The notes below the pieces were generated by a model. It was not told the origin of the DNA. It saw nothing but the letters and a program-made list of their open reading frames with translations, and did not search any database. The translations under genes and the position numbers were made by a program. Below, in pieces: positions 12,675-23,619 of a stretch of DNA of 64,000 nt (position 1 is the first letter of the stretch; every line of letters starts with the position of its first letter). The DNA is from Sabethes cyaneus (lineage: Eukaryota; Arthropoda; Insecta; Diptera; Culicidae): contig NC_071354.1 in NCBI RefSeq assembly GCF_943734655.1, positions 179,017,411 through 179,081,410 on the forward strand. Direction: 5' to 3'.

Positions 12675-12890
12675 ATGTCAAAAGAGAAGGACATTCGAAT
12701 GACACGTCATATTTGCGATGAACGTGATTTGGCTTTAATGTTATTTGTAACTAATGGCCCTTTTAAAGGTCACAAGCGAGTAAAAGTAAGATTATTGAAA
12801 CATGTCAAGCAACGTGTAATCATATTTAATACAATAATCTGTGGGCTGGTCATTCATTACCGTTTCAAACTTTATGATGCACATAAGTGA
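12675..12890 (+). other. Short open frame conserved between two repeat copies
   Basis: The frame from the ATG at 12675 encodes about 71 residues, with words SKEKDIRM, LALMLFVTNG and CGLVIHYRF. The opposed copy at 15438-15662 keeps the frame with about ten differences over 74 codons. The third copy (52127-52290) has an 11-base deletion, and the fourth (44.1 kb) lacks most of it. No family is recognised. It is probably not a maintained gene. Confidence 0.35.
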
Positions 12891-13163
12891 TTTTTAAAAG
12901 AAATCTCTATGTCTCAAAGGTGGCAGGCGTTGTACTTATGAAACCGCGTCCACGTATTTTCAAAGCCACCATTGCATTTAATGAAAAATTGAATCTGAAT
13001 ATTTCGCTCTTCTTTTTTCAACATTCGCTTAAACAATGGCCCTCACAGATTGTTATAAACATACATAAGCCAGAAATGCAGTTTACATTAGTCTTCGATC
13101 TAATGATCTGATATAGTCCTACGTCACCCATTCGTACAACCCTTAGGGCTGTATACCTTGTAG

Positions 13164-13461
13164 TTTTTTTTACGCGGTTTTCGGAATTTAGGCGATTTTC
13201 GGAATTAACGCGGTTTTTTTACGCGGTTTTCGGAGTTTACGCGGTTTTTTTACGCGTTATTCGGAATTTACGCGGATGTGCTCAAAACGTCTATTTTTTC
13301 GCGTAGTGTTGAAATCCACAAAGTTTTTTTTACGCGAAATTTTGTTTTTTTACGCGGTTTTCGGAATTTACGCGGTTTTGGAATTTACGCGGTTTTCGGA
13401 ATTTACGCGGTTTTGATTTACGCGGGACGTATCCTTCGCGTAAAAAGCGACTTGAGTGTAG
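13164..13461. repeat. TTTACGCGG repeat element, left end lost
   Basis: A run of TTTACGCGG and TTTTCGGAA words ends in CGTAAAAAGCGACTTGAGTG followed by TA, which matches the right terminus of the complete element at 27330-27490. The left side is fused directly to the end of the composite repeat. Confidence 0.75.
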
Positions 13462-13750
13462 TTTCAAGCAGGCTGAAAAGTATTATAAATCATGTTTAAA
13501 AGCACAAAACTTAAACAAAATTTATAGGCTGACAAAATCGGAATAAAAAGCTGATAAAAAAAAATCGGTAGAAAAAATCGGTAGGGGTAGGGGTAGAAAA
13601 AATCGGGAGCTATGGTAGGAAGAGGCTTCAGGGAAAACGACGTTAATGGTGCCAGACAATAACCGTGCGGCAAATACGTTCCAGTGCGAAATGTGCTACG
13701 AATATGCTCTCGTACCAAATACGACCCATTCATAATAACAACATTTGCAG
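13462..13750. other. No recognised gene
   Basis: Contains AAAATCGG words in short direct repeats (13540-13605) and otherwise nothing I can identify. Confidence 0.4.
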
Positions 13751-13752
13751 TA

Positions 13753-15070
13753 AGGTACACCGGGGCAAGTGGGACCTAAAAAATGCATAGTTTGGGTTTA
13801 TTCCACTGTGTTTTCTATACCTATGATTATTTCAAAATTCTTCAGCACAGAAACTCTTCAGCGGTATTACTTCGAAGGATTCATTACGAAAAAGGCCTAT
13901 CAATTTACATGAAATGAATCTGGAGGAGAATTTTCAAAGTTATGGCGAAAGGTTGCCCCGTTTACCGGGGAAAGTGGGACTTATATTCAAATTTGATTTG
14001 AATTGAATTGAAAAAGCATAAAATAATAGTAAATTATGTAAGTTAATATACAGCAATGTTGAAGCATTGCAAGAAGCAATCAAAAACAATATTTGTACGA
14101 AGGGTTCATTCAAAAATAGCGTAACAAAATCAGATCACAACAGGCGACTTTATAATTTATATAAAACTAAAACACAGATCGTGAGCAATTACGTTGTAAA
14201 GCATTATTGTAATGAAATGTAGTTGAATATGTCGTTGCATCTAATTCTTGCGAGACGTAATTTAGGATTAACCATTGTTTAATAGCTTGAAAATACCGTT
14301 ATGATCTGTTTGTTCTACCATGCCCAATTCGGTAGAGCTACTCATAGGAGATAGTTACGCTATAATAACCACAACACTTTATTGTTTCAATTCCAGTTGC
14401 AGATTTGCTTAATTATATCAAATTTGCCTTTCCAAATTCAAATAACATCGTATAACAGGTGTAACCAAAATGTGACCAAACTGTTTGTTCCCTCACAAGC
14501 TGTGCATATGGGCTTTTTTTTGGGGCCCCTTGGTTTAGTCCTTTTCGGTTTTATTTTAAAGCTTTACTGGTATAAATATTATGTAATTGGACTGAAAATG
14601 TTCGGTAGTTCATCTAAAAAATGTATTAAGACAAAAAAGTTTTGTGCTGAAACACTTTATTTTTTAGGTCCCACTTGTCCCGGGTGCTTTGAAGTGCCGA
14701 CCTTATTTCGACCCATTTTTTTTAATGCCCTTTGTCAAATTAAACAACTAGTTTTCGGGTGTAATTTGTTAATACACTCATTATGTTTACCTACTGTCAG
14801 AAAAACATATACTTTTACGTAAAGCCTGTGGCCAAAATATCATTTATAGAAAGGTGCGTCAAACTTACAACGCAAATTGAAAATAACGCTCAAATTGAAA
14901 GTCCAATTTTGATGTTTGGAATGCCTGTTATAAATAATCTATAATTTTAATACATGCGTTTGAGTTGTATCTTTCATTTCTAGAAAGGTTCGGTTGGAAA
15001 AAATGAGGTTAAAGAGAGTTATGAGATCCATTCCCACTTACCCCGTATTCCCACTTGCCCCGGGGTACCT
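13753..15070. mobile_element. TA-flanked DNA element, 1.3 kb, non-autonomous
   Basis: Terminal inverted repeats read AGGTACACCGGGGCAAGTGG on the left and AGGTACCCCGGGGCAAGTGG on the right, each flanked outside by TA (13751-13752 and 15071-15072). Related CCGGGG/GTGGGA words recur inside, near 13955-13980 and 14670-14690, so the termini have partial internal copies. The longest frame (14382-14822) is phenylalanine-rich and has no transposase motif. It fits a TA-targeting family, but the class is not assigned. Confidence 0.7.
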
Positions 15071-15185
15071 TATAAAATAAACTAACGAATGTTTTTAAAT
15101 GGTACGTTTTTTTTTGTCAACAGTTCTACGAATGTTCTTCCTAAAAAAGTATACTTTGAGAAGTTTCTGAAATTATTTTAAAAAA

Positions 15186-15785
15186 CTACAAGGTATACAG
15201 CCCTAAGGGTCGTACGAAAGGGTGACGTAGGACTATGTCAGATCATTAGATCAAAGATTAATGTACACTGCATTTCGGGCATATGTATGTTTATAAGAAT
15301 CTGTGAGTGCCATTAAGAGAAAAAGTAATTCAGATTCAATTCTTCATTGAATGCATTGGTGGCTTTGAAAATACATGAACGGGGGTTCATAAGTACAACG
15401 CCTACAACCATTGAGATATAGAGATTTCTTTTAAAAATCACTTGTGTGCATCATAAAGATTGAAACGGTAATGAATGACCAGCCCACAGATTATTGTATT
15501 AAATATGGTTATGCGTAGCTTGACATGTTTCAATAATCTTACTTTAACCCCCTTGTGGCCTTTAAAAGGGCCATTGGTTACAAATAACATTAAAGCCAAA
15601 CCACGTTCATCGCAAATATGATGTGCCATTCGAATGTCCTTCTCTTTTGACATGAATGGCAACAGGCACGTAAGTTAGCGGCGTCGATTCACTGTCTTTT
15701 TCTCCGAGAAGGTTTTACTAGTTTACTTTCACACCTTTCCGCTTGTTACATAGCAGAAAATATGGCACTTAAGCGAAAATTTCTG
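15186..15785 (-). repeat. Composite repeat type I, minus copy (unique part)
   Basis: It starts with the reverse complement of the TTGTAG end, then GTGACGTAGGACTATGTCA, a short frame related to 12675-12890 (here 15438-15662, minus) and the stretch leading to CCTACCACAGGGGTGAGGGG. It joins an array of tandem units at about 15786. Its far end is not the usual GACGTAG terminus but a Helitron-like end at 17304. Confidence 0.65.
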
Positions 15786-17220
15786 TTTTATTTGTATGAC
15801 AGTCCTTATCCTCCTACCACAGGGGTGAGGGGTCTCAAACCATCGTAAAATAAATTCATGCCTCTAAAAACCCCCACATGCCAAATTTGGTTTCATTTAC
15901 TTGATTAGTTCTAGAGTTATGAGGAAATTTGTATTTCATTTGTATTGGAGCCCCCATCTTAAAAGGGGAAGGGGTCGTAATTCACCATAGAAAAAATTTC
16001 TGCCATCTAAAACTCCCACATGCCAAATTTGGTTCCATTTGATTGATTGGTTATCGAGATAAGAGGAAATTTGCATTTCATTTGTATGGAAGTCCACCCT
16101 GTTAAAGGGGAGATGGGCCATAACTCGCTTTCTAAAGAAGAGAGGGGTCTCAATTCACCATAGAATAAAATCTTGCCTCCAAAACCACATACATGTCAAA
16201 TTTGGTTCCATTTGCTTGATTAGTTCTCGAGTTATGAGGAAATTTGTTTTTCATTTGTATAGGAGCCCCCCCTCTTAAAGTGGGGAGAGGTCCTAATACA
16301 CCATAGGAAATATTCCTGCCCTCGAAAACTTTCACATGCCAAATTTGGTTCCATTTGCTTGATTAGTTCTCGAGTTATGAGGAAATTTGTATTTCATTTG
16401 TATAGGAGCCCCCCCTCCTAAAGTAGGGAAGGGATCCAATTCATCATAGAAAAAAATTTTGTCTCCAAAAACACCCACGTGCCAAATTTGGTTCCATTTG
16501 CTTGATTAGTTCTCGAGTTATGGGGAAATTTGTATTTCGTTTGTATAGGAGCCCCCCCCTCTTAAAGTGGGAAGGGGTTCTAATTCACCATAGAAAATAT
16601 TCCTGCCCTCGAAAACTTTCACATGCCAAATTTTGTTCCATTTGCTTGATTAGTTCTCGAGTTATGAGGAAATTTGTATTTCATTTGTATGGGAGCCCCC
16701 CTTCCTAAAGTGGGGAGGGGTCCCAATTCATCATAGAAAAAAATTTTGTCTCCAAAAACACCTACATTCCAAATTTGGTTCCATTTGCTTAATTACTTCT
16801 CGAGTTATGAGGAAATTTGTATTTCTTTGGTACAGGAGCCCCCCCTCTTAAAGTGGGGAGGGGTCCTAATTCACTATTGAAAATATTCTTGCCCTCGAAA
16901 ACCTTCACATGCCAAATTTGGTTCCATTTGCTTGATTAGCTCTCGAGTTATGAGGAAATTTGTATGGAAGCCCTCCCTCTTAAAAGGGAGAGGAGTTATA
17001 ATTCCCCTTATAAAGATGGGAGGGGTCTCAATTTACCATAGAATAAATTCTTGTCACCGAAAACACCCACATGCCAAATTTGGTTCAATTTGCTTGATTA
17101 GTTCTCGAATTATGCAGAAATTTGAGTTTCATTTGCATGGGAGCCCCCCTCTTAGTTAGGGAAGGGGTCTCTAACCATCACTAAAATCTTTCCTAGCCCC
17201 AAAAACCTCTACATGCAGAT
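15786..17220 (+). repeat. Tandem array of ~145 bp units (about 9)
   Basis: Anchors of CCATTTGCTTGATTAG recur every 141-149 bases. From about 16000 onward, unit order matches the array in the Helitron-like element at 35245-37033. This includes the diagnostic CTCGCTTTCTAAAGAAGAG segment and the terminal GGAGAGGAGTTATAATTCCC segment. Two unit subtypes alternate: one with CTTGCCCTCGAAAAC and one with TTTTGTCTCCAAAAACACC. Confidence 0.8.
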
Positions 17221-17304
17221 TTTCACGCCGATTGGTTCAGTAGTTTTCGATTCTATAAGGAACATACGGACAGACAGACAGAAATCCTTTTTTATAGGCA
17301 TAGA
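17221..17304 (-). mobile_element. Helitron-like 5' end
   Basis: Read on the minus strand, the end begins TCTATGCCTATAAAAAAGGA, preceded by A, followed by a short GTCT microsatellite and ACTACTGAACCAATCGG. It matches the end of the complete element at 35245-37033. Its partner CTAG end is missing here because the array joins a different composite repeat. Confidence 0.6.
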
Positions 17305-17335
17305 TTCGAAATTTCTTTGACCAATTTTCAGAGTG

Positions 17336-17619
17336 ACTGAAGTTTTTGGAGCGTCTTAGTAGAATACGAAACCTAAAAATAAAAAATAAGAAAACTTATC
17401 CAATTTAATTCTACTATGTGTATTTTATTCAATGACAGATACGTATTTCGCCTACGACTTGCAGGCTTCCTCAGTGTCTGTTTTCGAACCGAGTTTTCGA
17501 GTTCGAAAACAGACACTGAGGAAGCCTGCAAGTCGTAGGCGAAATACGTATCTGTCATTGAATAAAATACACATAGTAGAATTAAATTGGATAAGTTTTC
17601 TTATTTTTTATTTTTAGGT
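17336..17619. mobile_element. Insertion with perfect 119 bp inverted arms
   Basis: Bases 17371-17489 and 17501-17619 are perfect reverse complements, separated by an 11-base loop. The 13-base word AATTTTCAGAGTG occurs at 17323-17335 and again at 17620-17632, bracketing the insertion like a target-site duplication. Each arm contains one hammerhead-like hairpin motif. Frames on both strands are identical shadows of the palindrome. It could be a foldback retrocopy or a recent inverted duplication. Confidence 0.75.
17512..17556 (+). ncRNA. Hammerhead-like RNA motif (unproven)
   Basis: The order is GACA, CTGAGGA (17516-17522), one extra A, a 6 bp stem GCCTGC/GTAGGC with a 5-base loop, GAAA (17541-17544), the self-complementary ATACGTAT, C, then TGTC, which pairs with the leading GACA. 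This resembles a type I hammerhead ribozyme core (CUGANGA ... GAAA ... H17). The extra A between core and stem II departs from the consensus. A mirror copy lies on the minus strand at 17434-17478. Activity cannot be judged from sequence. Confidence 0.35.
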
Positions 17620-18210
17620 AATTTTCAGAGTGTTTCTGGGCTATAAATATTTTTCTTGTACGGTGCTACTGCGAGCAGTATCATTATTATTTTATTATTA
17701 TGCAATATAAGCGCACATCTAATTTGATGAATGTTTCTTGCAGCATTTTTTCCTCAGATTTCCGATGGTGGTCATAAAATTAAAATCGGTTCGGGGGGAT
17801 CATGGCGAAAACGGCGATTTATCGATAAAATCCAACATGGTGGTCAAATCCAAGATGGTCGCTAATTTTTTTCACTTCATTTATAAGCCCTATCTCTCCT
17901 ATTTACAAAGCTGTGTCGTTTGTAGTTTGTTTCATAGTCAATTTTGGAAATATGATAATAATTATATGAAAATTGTGAACCTTGCTACGGACAACTGATT
18001 GCTTTATTATATTTAGTTAATACAATTGCACACCTAATTTTTTGAATGTTTGGCAAACGAGGATCCACTATTTCGAGATATTAAAAATATAATTCTCATT
18101 TTTTACCCATTTTCAACCAATTAAGTGCAAAAGTTCCAATATATGAAGACCTCGTGTCAGTAGTGGCCCCTTTTCAACAAGAATTACTCTTCTACTATAT
18201 TTTTTGCGAG
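17620..18210. other. No recognised gene
   Basis: AT-rich DNA with short repeated words such as ATGGTGGTCA and AAGATGGTCGC near 17765-17870. No coding signal. Confidence 0.4.
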
Positions 18211-18263
18211 CCATACAGATACGCGTATTTCGGCTACGACTTGTAGCCTTCTACAGTGTGTGG
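18211..18263 (-). ncRNA. Hammerhead-like hairpin, diverged copy
   Basis: On the minus strand the order is CACACA, CTGTAGA, A, stem GGCTAC/GTAGCC with loop AAGTC, GAAA, ATACGCGTAT, C, TGTATGG. Relative to the 17512 copy, one stem pair has switched C-G to G-C and one G-T has become A-T, so pairing is kept. The core CTGTAGA has lost the conserved A of CTGANGA. Confidence 0.3.
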
Positions 18264-18654
18264 AAGTTTTTACCACAAAATCACGTAGTTTTTTTTTGCA
18301 AAACATCTAAGTATAGATGATCGTCATAGGTATCAACGACTGGCTCTAGCAAACTCTTGTTTGGTGGTTGTATCGTGAATACAAGTGTAGAGCTTGACCT
18401 GTCATTCTTTCGCTGGGTAGTACGGAGTCCTCTAACGTTTTGATAGTATAAGCGTGAACGTTGATTAGGCTACCGTTGAAGAACTTGTCTCTAATTCTCA
18501 ATGTGCATGTGTGTATATGTGTGGTATATGATGTCTTTTTCTCTGGAATTTGGCTTTCGTACTTCCTGAATAGCAACGATCTCAACTCCTAGTCAAATGG
18601 CAGACGTAAAATCTAGCTGCTACATCTCGGGTTCGAAACTTGAGCTTTTGTTTT

Positions 18655-18782
18655 CATTCGCAGCCGGCTGTTAAGAGCACAGGAAAATAGTGGGGCTACT
18701 ATCCTATTGACTCTAACAGCCTCTCCCAGCCGAGATTGGAACATACGACGACTGGTTTGCTAGATCAATAACTAGGAGACCA
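18655..18782 (-). mobile_element. SINE-like element, copy 1
   Basis: Shares with 22526-22671 the blocks TTCGCAGYCGGCTGTTA, GACTCTA and CCGAGATT.GAACATACGACG. Read on the minus strand, the last gives GTTCCAATCTCGG, resembling a pol III B box. A TGATCTAGCAA word upstream could be an A box, but the spacing is shorter than in tRNA genes. Probably a tRNA-derived SINE of a mosquito type. Confidence 0.45.
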
Positions 18783-18799
18783 AAATGTCAGACATATCG

Positions 18800-21700
18800 G
18801 ATGGCAAATAGAATAGACAGTGCACAACAACTGTCAACTCTGAAAATAATATGCATAAAGAATTGTGCAGAAGAGCTCATTTCAGTAATGGCGTTGTGAC
18901 TCTAGTATTTTCAGAAATACTAGAATAGAAAATAAATATGAGAACATTTCTAATTGTAGTGTCATTGTACTGGTTTACCATATGGGCCATTATTCTTCGG
19001 TAAAGTTGGAAGATAATAATAGCTTCTAAATAAAACTAGAAATGAATAATATTCTCGAGTGTAAAGGTGATTTATCGTCATTTTTTTCAAAGATTTCGTT
19101 TTGAAACATCGCACATTATGCAGTTCGTCTTGATGAAAACATAAAAAATCAACTACACATTGGTTTGGATTTGTTTAATAGAAAAAGAATGCATCTGTTA
19201 GGATTTCACCATGTCCCCGAAGTCATCCACGTTTACTTTCGTGAGTTCAATTGCTCTGTTAGTGCCTGGCAAGCTTACGTGAACACTTTCCCTTCCCTCA
19301 CTTTCCGGTTTGAGGCTAGTTTACAGACACACCAACATCATGCACACCAGCAGCAGTCCCTGCAAGACCGAACGGTAATCTGTGCCACATTCCTTTCGTT
19401 GCAATTGAAGCTGACTTGATCTTTCGCGTCGCGTCTATACAGCATTACTTACTTAGGCGACTGGCTGTAGGTAGGTACCCCTAGGTAAAGGTACTTGTAC
19501 TATGCGATCGACCGACGCGACGACATGGTCAGCTCTGGATGATCACCGCGAGTCAGCACAACCAGTTTGCAGCATTTTCTTTTACTTATCCCGCTACACA
19601 GCCACAGCATCTTCTTTCGTTGATCTGTTATTTTTGCTCGTTAAAGCTGCTGGATGGAGCTCGATCGAGAGCTGGTAAATGTTTTCCACTGACGACGATC
19701 GGCTCGAGATCCGCGTACCCAATTTGGTTTGAATACACAGATCGAGCTATTGTGATTTCCATGGAGGTGTAGAAATTTTCCTGTGACCATTAAAATTTTC
19801 TTCTATATTACCTTTTTTACGTTTTACGGTTTTACTCAATTTATTCTACTAAAAGCTATGACTATATAGTACTATAATTTTTGTTATTATTTATGGTTGT
19901 CGTAATAGATTACGGCAACTTTTTTTTTACAGTTCGCAGAACTCCTAATGGCACAACCATCGCTAAGGAACCTTCGCGTCACAAGATGCCTGCTACACAA
20001 AAAAGCGGATGAAAAAGCGAGCTTTCTTTTCATTTATTTATTGCCTTCCAGCACTGCAACCGCCGAGAATGGTAGTTTGCGTGTGTATTGCGGCGCGCCG
20101 CGGCCGCGTCGCAGTGCAATTCGAACGGTGGAGATTTCTTTATTTTCTTTTTCTTTTCGTTGCTCTCTGGCACGAGCACTGCGCTAGCGTTGGTTGGCAG
20201 CGCTGCGCTGGGGTCTGTGTAGGAATCTATCAAAACAGGCGATTTTATTTGAACATTTACGGGTTGGAAAGCGACCCGCGCTGTGTTGTGCTGCGCCGAG
20301 CTGGTGGGTGCTGTTGGTTCAGGTCGCCCCGTTCGGTTTGTCGTCAATGAACGGGACTGCCGCCGATGTAAGATACGAACCGGAGAAAAAGCTACACGCC
20401 AAAACGGATCTGAGAGATCGAATAAAAACTGGATCGCGAAGTAAAAGTTGTCCCGGGTGTAAGTTCAATATGTGTCAGATTAAGTTGGAGTGCAAGTACG
20501 GTTTTACTGCCCACTAGGCAGTCGAGTGGCATATTGAATACGATTTCGCTTTCGACTCGCTCGGTACATGTTACATGGCTAATTATGGCTGGATAGGACA
20601 TTCCACTAATGGTTATGGCAGTAAGTTAGTTTCAATTATTGTGAATTTTTTCGCGGAAAAATTTTCCTACTTAAGTAGTTTAATCTAATCACAGCCCTGC
20701 CAGTAAAGAGTGGGTCGTGTCAGCGTGCTGTTGAATGTTTGGTAAACACCCTGCCGACTTGGGTCGCCCAAAGTCACGCGAACCGATATAACGGTTACTG
20801 AGACATTGTTGATTTAAAACAAACACTACAAACATTCGGCCATGATCGTAAATATCGGTAGCCATGGTCCCGACCACCAATCGGTCACGTTTCACCACTG
20901 GGCACAGGTTTTGTTTGTCTGTCCGGTTGGGTGGTCTAAACTGTGGACTTCCTAGTCCGCACGATAACGGCAGCTTTGCACGCTGCACTAAACCAATGTT
21001 CGACACCCTTTCGCAACCCGTGCCGTGTGGTGTCCGGTCGGTTTGCGATAGTCTGTGATTGTCATTGATCCACCTCTGATGGTGGCTCTTTTCGCAGTGG
21101 CAGTCGGGTTTCAACAACAATAATTTCCCACCCCCCATCAACAATCGAACGGAAAACGCGGTATTGTTGCCGAATGTGTGAAACGGTAGCAGGTTTCTGT
21201 GTTTTATTTTTCTGCGGAATCCGGACATCACCGCGCTGTGGCAGCTACCAACACCGCTCGGTTTGCGACAAGCGAAAACAAAATAGAAGCAAAAATCGTC
21301 GTACGTGTTGTTGGATTGTGACATCCGTGGCCGCGGGTAGCACGTGCTTTCCCATTGTAAGGCGATAAATCACACACAAAGAATGCAAGGAAACGTGGCG
21401 AAAAACACGCGAACGGGATTGGTGGGTTGATTGATTGGGATAGTTTGGAGTTTGGAGCAATTTGGTGAGTTTAATAGAAACATGAAGTTTCGATTGTGTA
21501 TGAAAGTAGACAGGTCTAGTTGTTAAATTTCCCCTACTTTGAAGAAATTTTCTTACTGGGCGGAATTCTTTCTATAACTGCTGTAATTTTTCTAACATGT
21601 TATTATATAATATCATATTTTTATCTATATTTTCACTAATAAACAAGAGCATTGGATATGAACTCATACTGGAGACGTGAATGCTGTGTTTCAACTTGAA

Positions 21701-22180
21701 GTACTACAAAGTTATATTAAGACACGGTACGCGTGTGTTTTATGTGTTTTGTGTGCGCCGTAAGCATTTCAGATTTACACTTGCCCCGTTTTGCCCCTAA
21801 GGCTGGCAGATTTAAGAAAAAATAGAGCTCAAATATCCGATAGTTTCATAAAGAAAGGCCCTAGAGATTTGCAGCCTTCCGTAAAAATGTGCGTTTTGAT
21901 TGCTTCGATAATTTTTTAGAGCAATGTGCTCTTGTAAAATGCAAATAACAAAAGTTAAGTATGAAAAGCTTAGTTTTACGAAACTTCCAAAGAAAATGCT
22001 CTGTAACACTGCCTCGTATAGAGTTACAAATTCCATTTCGTCACAAAAGTTGCTTGTTTTTACATTTTCTACAACTTTGTCGAAGAAATCATGACTTTAT
22101 CTCTTAACACAAAAGCTTACTTTTATTAAAGATACTAGGAAAATAGTTCCACTTTCTGCTTTTTTGAACCATAGTTTTGT
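18800..22180. other. Largely unique DNA, possible host regulatory or UTR sequence
   Basis: A GC-rich patch with CGCGCCGCGGCCGC lies near 20090-20110 and sequence of balanced composition runs to about 21460. Open frames here (for example 20009-20350 and 20689-21324 minus) lie on opposite strands of the same DNA, and I recognise no family in them. Possible splice-donor words exist (for example GTAAGT near 20622). I cannot support any specific gene. Confidence 0.35.
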
Positions 22181-22193
22181 GGAATCCTTTTAT

Positions 22194-22409
22194 CAGAGCT
22201 GCCACAAATACAGCTATTTTTGCATGCATAGATTGGGGTTTTCTCCGGAATATTGCATTTTCTCGGTCTAATCCGTTAAATAACATAAAAAGTTTATAGA
22301 GAACTTTAAAATTCAGGAACGTTAGCAGAGCCAGAAATCGCAGCAATTAAAGTAATTGATGGGTCCCAATTTTATGCATCCACAAATATCTGTATTTGTG
22401 GCAGCTCTG
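22194..22409. mobile_element. hAT-like MITE, 216 bp
   Basis: Both ends read CAGAGCTGCCACAAATACAG inward, a 20-base perfect inverted repeat. The 8 bases outside are CCTTTTAT on the left and CCTTATAT on the right, one mismatch apart, matching the 8 bp target duplication of hAT elements. There is no coding capacity. Confidence 0.75.
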
Positions 22410-22525
22410 CCTTATATATTTACCTTTCCATTGATAAAATTATGGTAAAATAGCAAGAAACAACCAAAAGCATAGCCGTGGGCTTAAACTGTCACTAGAC
22501 ATTATCCTTCTTTATCGACAGACTT

Positions 22526-22671
22526 CGCAGTCGGCTGTTAGAGTACAGGAGAATTATGGGGCCAGTGTAACGATCCTCCTACTGACTCTACCTAGCAAGC
22601 ACCGCCTAGCCGAGATTCGAACATACGACGACTGGCTTGTTAGACCAACATCGTACCTCGAAGCTAACTGA
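22526..22671 (-). mobile_element. SINE-like element, copy 2
   Basis: Same blocks as 18655-18782. On the minus strand, TGGTCTAACAAG (A-box-like) is followed 13 bases later by GTTCGAATCTCGG (B-box-like). The interval is too short for a tRNA gene, so this is scored as a SINE-like element rather than a tRNA. Confidence 0.45.
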
Positions 22672-22679
22672 GCGGTGAG

Positions 22680-23285
22680 AAGAAAACAACCAAGTGCCAT
22701 CAAAAAATCCTCTCAATGAAAATAGCTTTCTTATGATAAAACAACTCAACTTTAAGGGTTTGTTACGGCGAAATCCAGAAATATTGACTGTAATATCGAA
22801 ATATCGCTTTACTGTAAGAAAACATGCCCTTCGTTTGGCCAAACCTGTTAGAAAAAAACGCCTCTAACAAACGTCTCGCCACTAGATATTTTATAAATAT
22901 ATTTTTTTTCGGAAGTGAAAAGCATAAACGGTTTTAATACTGCTTCCAGCAGAGCGCAATAGACCTACTTGGACTTATGGCCTGCCTCTTCAAGGGGTTA
23001 TAAAAATCTTCTAAATAGTGGGTCTCTTGGTCGGAAGGAAGTTTTATAGCGGTCAGCAGAAGGTTCTAGTGGAGCTCATATTTTTATTAGCGGTTTTATG
23101 AAATTGGTCATGAAAACTACTAGAGGAACGTGATAAAACATAAATTGTTGTTTGGGAATCCAGCTGAAAATAATTGTCACATGTTTTGCAATTACGCCCT
23201 TTTAAAAAATTTGATGTTGAATTTACTCTTCATCAAGTGTCGTTTGTCTGCAACTGCACTGGCAATGATCAAAAAGAAAATTGCT
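22680..23285. other. No recognised gene
   Basis: AT-rich sequence; nothing supportable on either strand. Confidence 0.4.
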
Positions 23286-23297
23286 TACCATCTATAC

Positions 23298-23619
23298 CAG
23301 TGATGCCAAGGCATATGCATGGTGCGGGCCAAATCAGATCGCCCATGAATGCCGCGGGCCGCAATAATCTCTAGCCATTCCTGTGCATAACAAAATGCAA
23401 AATAGGTGACAACAAAAACCATTTTCTAGGAATCACCATGATATTTAAACGGCAAAGCATTCAGATTCACAACATGCGCGAGGCATAACGATTAAACTGA
23501 GGGACTCCTATGTCATTTAAAAATGTCTCCTAAGTTCATCTTTCAAATCAGTCCGCGGGCCGCACGAATCGTCTGAAAGGGCCACATGCGGCCCGCGGGC
23601 CGCAGTTTGGCCATCACTG
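23298..23619. mobile_element. hAT MITE with exact 8 bp TSD, 322 bp
   Basis: The ends are CAGTGATGCCA on the left and, read inward, CAGTGATGGCCA on the right. The octamer ATCTATAC directly flanks both ends (23290-23297 and 23620-23627). Subterminal GCGGGCCGC words recur at about 23355, 23555 and 23590-23605, as in hAT elements whose transposase binds repeated subterminal sites. Non-coding. Confidence 0.85.

Larger units (their letters stand above)
11743..13163 (+). repeat. Composite repeat type I, plus copy
   Basis: The left end is TTTTGACGTAGGACTACGTC. It is followed by a segment shared with 43206-43290, 53320-53522 and 55715-55924, then about four ~145 bp tandem units (11936-12540), a unique part with two short frames, ATATAGTCCTACGTCACCC, and the terminal word CCCTTAGGGCTGTATACC ending in TTGTAG. 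The GACGTAGGACTA word occurs inverted near both ends. Copies in the other orientation lie at 15186 and 51827. I cannot assign it to a known class, and it has no transposase. Confidence 0.7.

Noticed and set aside
12675..13111. Two-gene transposon coding for small conserved proteins
   Set aside because: The frames are kept in two copies at most, are broken or deleted in the others, and match no transposase motif.
14382..14822. 146-residue frame as a transposase of the 1.3 kb element
   Set aside because: No DDE/DDD pattern or DNA-binding motif, and the composition is F/L/K-rich like other AT-rich chance frames.
11936..17220. CRISPR-like array
   Set aside because: The ~145 bp units have no unique spacers. 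They are ordinary tandem repeats in eukaryotic transposons.
17373..17617. Two 61-residue frames with identical ends
   Set aside because: Produced by the perfect palindrome.
20689..21324. 211-residue minus frame as a host gene
   Set aside because: No recognisable domain, and other frames lie on the opposite strand of the same DNA. Moderate GC content makes long chance frames more likely. Left unannotated rather than invented.
22605..22650. tRNA gene suggested by GTTCGAATC
   Set aside because: A-box to B-box spacing is too short, no cloverleaf can be drawn, and a sister copy at 18655 shows it is a dispersed SINE-like repeat.
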